Source of the DNA: Apricaphanius iberus
Taxonomy: Eukaryota > Chordata > Actinopteri > Cyprinodontiformes > Aphaniidae
Length of the DNA: 64,000 nt
Direction of reading: 5' to 3'
Assembly (NCBI GenBank): GCA_028564705.1
Contig: JAPXFQ010000189.1
Coordinates: forward strand, 2,321,501 to 2,385,500
This document shows, one piece after another, positions 54,551 through 64,000 of this stretch. The position numbers were made by a program, and so were the translations under genes. A model generated the notes under the pieces. It was not told where the DNA came from and made no database searches. It was given only the letters and a program-made list of their open reading frames with translations. The first letter of the stretch is position 1; each line of letters begins with the position of its first letter.

Positions 54551-56684
54551 TCAAATACTCCTCTCGTTATCACAAATGCCTGATGTAGGTTGGTGATGCC
54601 AATGCTGTCAACCAGTTATTAAAGGGGAATTCTGTTTTTTCCTACCTGGACCTTATTTTTAGCTAACTTTATGTTTTCTTACTCACCCTGAGAATTTTGG
54701 AGCCAGTCCGAGCCATTCAGCAGTATTTATAGTCACTTCCTCCATCAGTGGATATCCTAAGAATGGGAGTGCTCGGGGCAGGACAAATTCCGCTTATAAT
54801 AAGGTTTAATCTGTCAAATTTGCAGTAATTTTACCATGTTTATATTCCCCTTCGACTTGCGAATGCCTCGGAAGTGCTTCTTGATTCACTTCCGGGCCAA
54901 TTCGGATGTAATACACATTTACACCACAACAGTACTGTTAAAGTAAAATTCCGTAGTTTTTTTTTTTTTTCAACAGCTCTGCTAAAGCAGCCCCTGCTGT
55001 CCTGATGGGGAATTGCTTTGCAACACTAGCACCAAGCATAAAAGAAAAAACATCTCTATAAATAGGTGTACATGTGGTTGCAAACTTAAGTTTAAGTGGG
55101 GAGACAATTAGTCAAAATGACAAAATTGGTGGCCAGGTGATGAACACAACTCTGGCTTAAAAGCAATGAAAAACATACATGCACAGAAGCTGGATGAAAG
55201 GTGAGGAGAGGATGAATTTGCATTCAACCCATCCAAGAAACTGAATGTAAGTGCACATTTGTCATCAAGGTGACTGCCCTTTTGGAAAGGTAATTGCAGC
55301 CCCTGTGGGATTTAAACTTTACCTGGATTTAATTGTACATTCCACCAAGATGTGTGGGACGGGTTATGCATCAAACACAGTAATTCATGGTGTTCCAGCG
55401 CATTTTGAAGCTACTGACTAAAACATCAAGTATAAAATCTGAGACAAGTGAACCATAATAAAACTGCTGCTGGTGATTATAAGATACTTCAAGCATCCTG
55501 TAGTTCATAAATCATGTTACAAACATTTTCATCAGCTAATCTGCAGGACTGCTGCCAGCATCTATTCCTGTGGTGGACTGCTAAATCACTGTTATTCCTT
55601 GGAGGATTGTTTGGCATGACATTCAGTGATTTATTTTGAGATTATATCATTTCTCAAGGGTTTAACATTGCTCAACTTTAATCTTTTTTTTACTGAAATA
55701 TTGGAAATCCCATATATTGATTTTTAATTAAATTCAAAGACATATGTAAATCCCCCCCCCAAAAAAAAAACTTGGAAATATTTCTTAAGGATTTTTCTGA
55801 GTAATCATATTTTTTTGTATGTGCAGTCCTGAAATACTCTTAAAATAAGACCTTGTCCACACCTAGCAGGGTATCGCACAAAACACTTTTTTTCCCTTTG
55901 ATTTGGCCTGTCATTCACATGAACTTGTAGATTTGTATCAAAAACATTTCCTTTCAAAAACCTCCGGCCAAAGTGAAGATTTTCAACAACAACATCACTG
56001 ACCATGTGACCAAAATGCCTTAAATACCATATGTGCAACCTGTGTTTACACTCAGAAACAGCATGTATGCCATTAGAGCTATACTGGCATGATCAATTGC
56101 CTAAGTGCAATTCCTGCTGTATGTAGAAATTAGAAAGTAGAAAGCTAGTCTGATTGGATTGGATTTGGGGAATTATTGCCGCCTACAGGTTTGGCATGTC
56201 TATGAATGTGCTTAGCAATGCACTTTTATGGTTAGGTCTGGACAGATTTCTATTTTGTAAAAATAAGGTAGTGAAGATGTTAAAAACAAAAACAAAACCC
56301 TGCAACATGTGTACATGGCCTATGTCAGAAAACAACAAAAACAAACAAACACTGGTGTGTGTTGGGATAGACCAAGATGTTTACAGACAAGTGGAAGTCT
56401 CAAAATGATAATCATAATTATAATGGAAGATAAGCAAAGAACATACAAAAACCTCTCGAAGGGTCAAAAACAGGAACATTATGGAAAAGGAGTACCAGAG
56501 AGATATGATAGAAAGAAGACTCCTTAAACACTGGGGAGGAAGTGAAGAGTGACAGAGAGAACAATACGGGGCGGGGGGGTTAGTACACACCATGCAGAGC
56601 AGTTAGGGGATGAAAAACAGCTAGGATGAGACACGGCGAAGAAAGAAAGAAACTTAACCAAAAAATATAAGTCTAAACATAAAC
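54551..56684. other. No gene recognised
   Basis: AT-rich, with homopolymer runs at 54956-54970 and 55753-55770 and scraps of DNA-transposon-like sequence (54625-54960). No supported feature. Confidence 0.4.
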
Positions 56685-56950
56685 ACACTCAAAAAAAAAA
56701 CTTGTTGGGTGAACATAATACAATTACGTAAATCATTTCCACCCAACTATTTTTGGGTTGATTTAGCAATCATGAATTTTGTTGAGTGAACTAAATGTAA
56801 AATAGGTTGAGTCAACCTAATACATTTAGGTTGTTATAAGGCACAAAATTATACAACATGGGACTCAAACTCAGAAAAGTCCTCTGTTTTCTAAGCACCT
56901 GCACTAACTAAACTCGTATATAATAACAAATATGACTTTTTTTCCAGTGT
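56685..56950. mobile_element. CACTG-A(n) terminal-repeat element, short copy
   Basis: ACACTCAAAAAAAAAA on the left and TTTTTTTCCAGTGT on the right are inverted ends. Inside, 56830-56920 is a decayed tRNA-like module resembling 27645-27782, with a shared right flank ATAACAAATATGAC. Confidence 0.5.
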
Positions 56951-57300
56951 TAACTTAACATATGGAGGACCAAAACTGTCATAATTAAAAATAAAAGCAG
57001 AAATATTTATATTGTTTTACCTTTCCTTATACATGCATTTCCATTGCAACAAATAATACCTCTGTTATTATTTTTCCTTTTACATTCATTTCTGTTAAAA
57101 TATATATAAACATACATTGTTTTTAATTTTCCTTATGTGCTAATTCATTAGCGGAAGAAGCTTTGTAAACACAGCTACTTCACAATAAGAGCATTAATTC
57201 CTAATGTTTACAGTGATGTCCAGAGACTTGTATCTCCTGAGTATTTACTTATCAGAAAATGGTAAATTGTTACATTTGATTGCTGAGTCTAGATTGCCTT

Positions 57301-58450
57301 TAATAGCTGGTAGCATTGTTGCCTTCGTGCCAGGAAGCCCTGGGTTTGAATCCCAACCTGAGGTCTTTTTGGATTAGGGTTGCCAACCATTCCTTAAAAT
57401 ACGGAATCGTCCCGTATTTTACTATTAAATGTGGCGTCCCGTTTTGAACTAATAAGGGACGCTATTTGTTCCTTATTTTCATAAATGTCTTTTAATGTCT
57501 ATCGGACAAAGCGTCAATAACCTAATTCTAACTACATAGCCTATATAAAAATAAAATACAAATCACGCAACTACAGTCAGCAAAACTATTCTGGCTGCGG
57601 GATCTAAAGGGACCGCAAATTGTTTTTTTTTGCTGCTCGTAAATGATGCAAGCTCAGGATTGATCAGGTAGACACACACAACACACTGGCGCTTCACACG
57701 CAGCACCTTTAAAAATGTCCCGAAATCCCAAAGTAAAAACGCTTATAGAGATACAGATGTGAGTGGACAGAGGCCCATCCTTGGCTGGAAAAGATTCAGT
57801 AAAGACAAAAATGAGGTAAATAGTAAAATATGTCAGCGAGTGTTCTCAGTGTGCGACTGAGAAAACTCGCACAGCACAACAGGCACACAGATAACACACA
57901 CGTCTGTGAGGCTTATACTGCATGTAGGCTAGAATATTCAAAAAGGAGTACATTTATTGTGCATTTTACAAGTTGTCTCGTGCCTGTGCAATTTTATTTT
58001 TGTTTTCTTAATTGTGGAGAATTTTTTAAAGCCAGTATGTTTAGGCATAGCCTATTATCCAATGAATATTAATGACAACTTAAAGAACAAATCATACTAA
58101 CCGATTAACTGTTTTCGTAATAAATAGAATAGAATTTAATTTATGAAAGTTGACAACCCTATTTTGGATGGAGTTTGCATGATTGTTAGTGGGTTCCCTC
58201 TGGGTACTTCAGCTTTTTCCCCCAGTCCAAAAACAGGACTGTTAGGTTAATTGGTCTCTCTAATTTGTCCTGTGTGAGTGTACATATGCATGGTTGTTTG
58301 CCCTGCCAGTCGGTCTTTATGTTGCCCTGCAATGGACTGGCGACCGGTCCAGGGTGTACACCGCCTCTTGCCTGATGACCAGTGGAGATAGGCACCAACC
58401 ACCCCCCACACCCCTTCAAGGATAATTGACATAGTTAGCTGATGGATGAA
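57301..58450 (+). mobile_element. tRNA-derived SINE split by a hAT element
   Basis: Head 57301-57374: A-box-like TAGCTGGTAGCATTG and B-box GGGTTTGAATCCC. Body 58170-58450: GGAGTTTGCATGATTG, CAGTCCAAAAACAGGACTGT, TTGCCCTGCAATGGACTGGC, GACCGGTCCAGGGTGTACAC and a GATGGATGAAT end. This is a well-populated fish SINE. The two parts fit exactly when the intervening element and one copy of TTTTGGAT are left out. Confidence 0.8.
57375..58161. mobile_element. Non-autonomous hAT transposon, 8-bp target duplication
   Basis: Ends TAGGGTTGCCAAC and the complement of TAGGGTTGTCAAC. The perfect direct repeat TTTTGGAT stands on both sides (57367-57374, 58162-58169). An 8-bp duplication with TAGGG/CAGGG ends is the hAT hallmark. 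The interior has an 80-residue frame (57830-58072) without catalytic motifs; the piece before it may be a remnant of a zinc-finger head. Confidence 0.85.
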
Positions 58451-58749
58451 TACAATTAATTGTCTGTTCAGTGTCCCTAATGTTTGCAATGTCTGCTTAT
58501 CTTCCTCGTCAGTTTGTTTTGCTCTCATCAATTAAGAGATTTGTTTAAAAACAACTATTCCTTGTCATACTGACTGAAAAAAAAAAATTCAAAACCTAAT
58601 TTTCCCATTAACATGCTTGACAGTCTGGAACGTGTAAGGAATGAGAAAACTGTCAAACTCTTTTACTTAACTTTCATGACTTGGTTTGTCTCTCATATCA
58701 TCACAAAACTATGAAAAATAAGCTTTTACTAATTTTTTTTATCTTACAG

Positions 58750-58891
58750 CAAAGCTTCATGGAGTAATGAATGAATTTAAAAGGAAACCGATCACCGTTT
58801 GTTTTTACGCATTTGTCATATTGTTATCCTATTTAAATGGTCTTTGTGGGCTTTTTCGAGCCCTGGAAATCCTTTGGAAAAAGAATGCCAA
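58750..58891 (+). CDS. Possible isolated plus-strand exon with membrane helix
   Basis: Acceptor AATTTTTTTTATCTTACAG, open for 46 codons, then CCAA followed by GTAAGA, or alternatively a stop two bases later. It reads 'KLHGVMNEFKRKPITVCF', then 'YAFVILLSYLNGLCGLF' and 'RALEILWKKNA'. There is no partner exon in view and no family match; chance is quite possible. Confidence 0.2.
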
Positions 58892-59269
58892 GTAAGAGAA
58901 GAAAGGGATCCATGAGGAGCTTTGTACTAACATGTTTGAAGCATATACAACTGAAACAATATTTACAAAAAACAGATGCAACCATAAAAGATTAACACAG
59001 TCACTGCAATGCCACCACCTGGTTCAGTAACACTCAATGTAAAGATACCTTTGACCTTTTTCTATTAGCTGCCCTCTAATTTTTATCAGTAGAAAAAAAT
59101 CACCTACATTATATCTGTTCTTGTTTCTGAAATTGTTTTTACAATTTTAATTAAATAATCAGTCTCTCTCCACTCTCAAGATTTCAATATGTGCTGACAC
59201 AACAGAGGCTCATCACGTGAGTTTAGAAGCCTTCTTATAATGAATTATTCATAGGTCAGAGACCATCCA

Positions 59270-59830
59270 TCCAGTAGGGCTTTGCAAAGCAGCCGGTATT
59301 TGTATCTGTATTTGTATTTGTTGAGGGGGGAAAAGTATTTGTATTTTTGTTCAAGTAAAATACAAAATAGCCGTAAAAATATTTTTTTTTCACATTACAC
59401 TTCTAATTTATGTTAACTTAAAATGTACCAAATAACTCCTACATTTTCGCACATTTGTACACAACTAAAAACAGCCATGTTTTAGCCTTTTTAACCGAAC
59501 GTTACAGTTTTAAGTATTGTCTGAATTAGCTGCATTTACAACAGAGCAAACATATGAGCACCCAACAGCAGCCGTTAATACTAATGCAGAGTCATAAAAT
59601 AATCTCCCGATCAAAATCAGATTTCCAAAAGTTACAAACTCCCTCTGGAACCGACTCAAGGTACAAAAACATTTTCAACAAAAATAGTGATGCAGTTTAT
59701 TCTTTATTTTCCGCTGAGCTTCCTTCGCTGCTGTGTAGAGCAGCTGCGTCAGTCACCTTTTTTTACCTCCTCGTTCTCTCCCCCCGACTCCTGAACGTCA
59801 TCACACACTAACTCACATGCACTGCCGTCT
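59270..59830. repeat. TATTTG-rich repeat-like DNA
   Basis: TTTGTATCTGTATTTGTATTTG near 59300 suggests a known fish DNA-transposon end, but no matching end was found. Confidence 0.3.
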
Positions 59831-59898
59831 CTTTAGGGAACACAGCTTTTTTTTTCTTGTTCCTGAATATAAATTAAAGTATATAGTATTTGTTTGAA

Positions 59899-60310
59899 GG
59901 GAGCACGATGGCGCAACTGGTAGCAAATTTCACAGCTAGAAGGTCCTGGGTTCAATTCCCACCAGGGACGCTGTGGGTGCTGAGGGTGTGTTTGTTCCTC
60001 CATATCATCACCCACACCCTGGGTGGGGTTGGCCAAAGGGCCTTTCTGTGTGCAGTTTGCATGTTCTCCCTGTGTTCCCTTGAGTAGCTATTGTGAGCTT
60101 CTCTCACAAAAACATGCACCAGTTCTGGGCTGTACACTGCCCTCTCCTGGCTGACTAGGGCACCTGAGGGATCTGGCTAGAATAACATGATCCTTCCACG
60201 CGCTATGTCCAGCTGGGGAATCCCCACCCCTGCTCACTCCTCAAAGCATGAAGGAGGTTTGAGCCCAGTGTAGGGTCCTCCTAGGGGACACTGGGTAATA
60301 AATAACGGAA
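59899..60310 (+). mobile_element. tRNA-derived SINE
   Basis: A box TGGCGCAACTGGTAGC and B box GGTTCAATTCC in a head starting GGGAGCACGATGGCG; body with GCAGTTTGCATGTTCTCCCT and GGCTGTACACTGCCCTCTCC. The end near GGGTAATAAATAAC is approximate. Confidence 0.7.
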
Positions 60311-61189
60311 AACCGTGGGTAAAAAAATAATAATAATAATTTAAAAAATTTTTATAAGAATAAATCTTCATTAAAAACACATTATTTTTGCCGTATTCGG
60401 GGTCGGCTCCACCCCTACCATACATCCATCCATTTTCTTCTGCTCCTCCTCTTTATTCCGAGCACTCTCCACATCACTCTATTGGATTTTCATGTATTTC
60501 CCCTACCATAGAGGATTAATACTTCCTCCAGCATATCCTTTCTCTGTCCCGAGAACTACTCTGATTGGGACATTACTGTAAAACCACCTAGGTGAGAAAA
60601 CTGGTAACCACGCCACAAGACTGCTACTTGTTGGCCAACCAATGTAAGTTTACAAAGTATTTCTTCAAACCCATATGGCTAATAACCAGACATCATATGT
60701 CAGGATCTGCGTCTGTGAGTCTCTTGAACAGGTTAGGGAGCTGGGCGTGTTCAGGCCTCCAAATTCCACACACATGTGGAGGATTTCCTCATCATGCTGA
60801 GAGGCTTAAAAGAAGCTGCAGAAGCAGCACATCTTCTCTCTGTTTGATGGTCAAACATAGTTGGTAAAGTTTAGCCAAGAAATTTTGTGTAAAATTCTGA
60901 TCAAACTTTCCTAGAGTTGCTCTTTAAGCTAGTGGTGCTCAGCAATCATTAACTAAACTCCATTTGCAAGGCGGGAGTGGAGTCCATGACAGATCTACAG
61001 GCAGGGTAGTGGGGCAAATATCTGTTAAACGAGAATATACTAGCTACCTATGATTGTCTCTCAGAAAACAAAGGATTGGAATATAACATATGTGTCACAA
61101 TCCTGGGTTGCTTTGGGGTTTGTGTTATCTTAGGACTCTAGATTATTTTGTTTCAGCCTTGAGTGTTCATTTTGTGCTTTTGTTGTGCT
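60311..61189. other. No gene recognised
   Basis: (AAT)n-like run at 60327-60345. The rest is featureless or faintly repeat-like. Confidence 0.4.
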
Positions 61190-61265
61190 GTATCTATAAA
61201 CTACAACAGGTCTTTATGGTCCCACAAGGGTAAATTCGGTTGTAACAGCAGCAAAGCAAGAGCTG
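61190..61265 (-). mobile_element. LINE 3' tail fragment
   Basis: TTTATGGTCCCACAAGGGTA then AATTCGGTTGTAACAGCAGC, inverted end of the family also at 5195. Confidence 0.5.
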
Positions 61266-61779
61266 AACAGAATTTAAGAGTCAAAAAAATAACTACACAA
61301 TGGACATAGTTACGAAACCAGAGAGCTGTGCAGTTATTAAAGATAAAATTACAGATAAAGTAGCGTAAACTTTTATTATATGCAACAGAGCAGGATACTT
61401 TAAAGATTTTTAAATAACTGACATATTTTAAAATATATACAGATTGTGCATATTTAAGTCTTTACATATATAATAATACACATACTAATAATTACGCATT
61501 TTGAATTATTTCTGATTCAGGTTTCTTTTTATATAGTATTTTACCTGTCCTTCCTTTTGTTCCCACTATTTTTCTCCTGCCACTCTATCTCATATTCCAG
61601 CCAAAACTCATCTCCCTTTGCCGGCTCTCTCTCCCACCTGCAACCATTCTCTGTTTATCTCCCCTGGTTTCTGTGTCACTCTTCTCCAGCATACTTAACC
61701 TCTTTAATCATCTCAATTCTCTGCTGGAGTATCCGTCTTTTCACTCCTCCTTACCCTAATCCTTATACCCTTTCATGTA

Positions 61780-63468
61780 GGGGAGACTGGGGTAAGTTGC
61801 AACGTGTCACAGTTGAAACAGGGTTTTTTCCTCCAATCAGGAACAAGCTACAGTAACAAAATGCATACTATACATGCTCAGTGAGGCCCCTCCTCCTTTT
61901 GCCACACTTTCAGCCACATGTGTGCAGAGCTTCACATGGAAACCAATTTCAACGTAAAAAAGTAAATTTTTAAACTTCAATATATTTTGTTTTTCAATGT
62001 AAATTGTTTGAGAGATGCTGTATTACTTTATATCATTGAAAAATTGAATTTCTCAGCACTCAATACATGTAATTTGTTTTAGTTAATCTCATTTTACAAA
62101 GCTAGCATAAAAATATTTTGCTAGTCTGGCAGTATGGGGACAGTTGCAACTGGTTGTTGCAACTGCCTCTTGCACCAATACAATTTTATTTTCTAATACA
62201 TTTACTCTGTGTTATAATTGATCTAAATTTGAACTATTCTGTTTACAGTATGCCAAGAGTAAGGATCAGGAAAACTGATAGGGGTGTCCCTGCAGATATT
62301 TTAAAAAGAGCAGCTTGTGAGGGAAGAAAAGAGGACAGTGAGGTCGGTGGCAAAGTAATATGCCATTTGCCACACAACTTTGCACCGCTTTATAAAAAAG
62401 CTTGAGAAAGTTGAGCCAGGGCAGGAGGTAAAGACAAGGTATTGGACTCCAAAAAGGGTCTTCTCTGAAGATCAAGAAAGGACTCTTGCAGAATATCTTA
62501 AAAAGGCAGCAGATCTGTATTATGGTCTAAACACAACAGAGGTAAGAGGAGGAAGAGGAAAGTGTCAAAAGATTGCGTTAGAATAAAACAGTGGGAGAAC
62601 TACTTTGGAAGTGAACGCAACATACTGTAGAACATGCTTATTTTAAAGTGCCTTTTAAACTCCTTTAAAACTTTTTTATTTGGATTCATTAATGTCCACT
62701 CTTTTTTCAGGTCCGTCAATTTGCCTTCCAGTTGGCTGTGCAATACAACTGCACGTTTCCTCAGTCATGGTCTGCATCATCAATGGCCAGCTATGACTGG
62801 TTCAATGCCTTCATGCTAAGAAAACATAGGACACATTGGCAAATGGCCTTACTTACACACACAGAAATACGCACATGCACACACACACACCCCCTACTTA
62901 ACACACTTATTCTATGTTGTTCTTGAACACCATTGCTGTTGCTGTGGTTAGATGAAAAAAATATCTTAAAATGTGGCCTGCTTTCACTTATCAGCCTAGT
63001 TCGCAAATTATCACTGTTGTTCCTGTGGTCATATGAAAGAATTAAAGCCCACTACAGTATATTAAAAGTAGCCAACTAACAATTTTCTGCTTCTTGTTTG
63101 TTCTCAGATAACCATCATTGTTAGACCTTTGGGCAGATAAAAATGACAGCCAATGCAGTTTTCTATTTAAAAAATAAAAAGTAAAAGTCATAAATGTTTC
63201 TCTTGTCTGTTTATGGTGTTTTGCTATGTGTTTTATGACAAATAAATGTGTTGCAATTGTCCCCAGACATGGGGTCAGTCGCAACATGTGTCAATGTGAG
63301 TTCAAAATCAATTTTTAGAAATATCACCAACTCCACACGTTTCAACAATGCCGATTTGTAGGTGACAAACATGGGTTCACTGTGTTAAATTATTATGTTT
63401 GTACCACACGCAGTCTCTGAAAAACTGAAATAAATGCAAAAAGTGTTACAACCGTCCCCGGTCTCCCC
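61780..63468 (+). mobile_element. TA-flanked DNA transposon with CENP-B-type transposase head
   Basis: GGGGAGACTGGGG...AGTTGCAAC at 61780 faces the complement of GGGGAGACCGGGGACGGTTG at 63468, and TA stands directly outside on both sides (61778-61779, 63469-63470), as expected for Tc1/mariner-superfamily elements including pogo/Tigger. Motifs TTGCAAC and GTCCCC recur near the ends (62137-62165, 63255-63290). An internally deleted transposase gene lies inside. Confidence 0.75.
62250..62830 (+). pseudogene. Pogo/Tigger-like transposase N-terminus, two exons
   Basis: Exon A (62250-62541) starts with the ATG of 'MPRVRIRKTDRGVPADILK', contains one frame break near 62370, then 'LHRFIKKLEKVEPGQEV', 'YWTPKRVFSEDQERTLAEY' and 'LKKAADLYYGLNTTE'. 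The donor is GAG followed by GTAAGA. The intron 62542-62710 ends in CTTTTTTCAG, and exon B reads 'VRQFAFQLAVQYNCTF' and 'SYDWFNAFMLRKHR'. This helix-turn-helix region is known from CENP-B/Tigger/jerky-type transposases, where it binds the terminal repeats. The DDE catalytic domain is absent, so the element cannot move itself. Confidence 0.7.
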
Positions 63469-64000
63469 TACCTGCCTGAGACATATTTGTAGGTTTGTTT
63501 ATTAATTAAATTATTTCACTTCAATATCAGTCTGCGTTTAGGTCCTCATTCCAATACACCATGAGAAGATGTATCAAATGAAAAGCTGATGATGCTGAAG
63601 TGGCAGAAGAGACTAAAAATATGAGAAATTGTCATTTAACAGGGCTGAAGGACAGAAGAAAACAAAGTGTTGGGTATAAAAAAGATCAAAATGAACTATT
63701 TTTATTGTAAGATCCTTGTTTTTGTGTTCCTTGGGTATATTCACAATTTGAGAGCCATTGGTGATTCTGTTTTTTCTTTCTTTTTAGAAATTATAATTGT
63801 TAACTCATACCCTTTAACAGGGGAGGCAGGATAGGTATAAGGAGTAAAAAACAAAGACCTGAAATGGGAAAGCAATATGTAGGGAGTGCAAGCTGATGAC
63901 TCAGACTTTCTTTCTTTTATAACAGGGAACTGCATTAGGAAATTGTAAAAAGAGTGGCCATATAAAATGAACAGCAATGCTTTTATACCATTTCTTATCT
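63469..64000. other. No feature recognised
   Basis: AT-rich. A 78-residue minus frame has no known motif. Confidence 0.45.

Overview
The window looks like vertebrate, almost certainly teleost fish, nuclear DNA. The signs are several L2-type LINE copies with the usual fish 3' ends, a Dong/Rex6-like LINE tail, DIRS, Ty3/Gypsy and BEL/Pao pieces, PIF/Harbinger, hAT and TA-flanked DNA transposons, and tRNA-derived SINEs. There are no bacterial operons and no rRNA genes. I cannot name the species. Most of the 64 kb is transposon sequence, much of it nested and broken.

Layout. 0-16 kb: L2 remnants on both strands, a Gypsy pol remnant (3.6-4.5 kb), a DIRS remnant (7.1-10.7 kb) interrupted by an L2 tail and a 1.4 kb PIF/Harbinger-like element, a MITE (11.3-11.9 kb) and a 2.4 kb L2 copy (13.8-16.2 kb). 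17.2-26.2 kb: a large inverted-repeat element built from the hexamer ACTAGT. It has ~470 bp end repeats in inverted orientation, an inner fold-back, a 30-bp minisatellite, a SINE in the minisatellite and a ~5 kb LINE with both ORFs in its right part. I do not recognise this element, and it is the strongest candidate for something undescribed.

28-52 kb: the minus strand carries ten short candidate exons with splice signals. All intron phases agree, and joined they give one open frame of about 232 residues ending in a stop. I read this as the 3' part of a host gene of unknown identity. The transposons between the exons (THAP ORF, MITE, Dong/Rex6 tail, LINEs, GC-rich repeats) would be intronic. 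One of these introns holds a 140 bp perfect copy of part of the 24.8 kb LINE ORF1, placed between two perfect hairpins.

52-64 kb: a BEL/Pao integrase remnant, LINE tails, a 787 bp hAT element inserted in a SINE with a perfect 8 bp target duplication, another tRNA-derived SINE, and a 1.7 kb TA-flanked transposon with the intron-containing N-terminus of a CENP-B-type transposase.

All calls come from reading sequence by eye. Family names for degraded repeats are estimates, and boundaries are usually good to 5-30 bp unless a target duplication is given.
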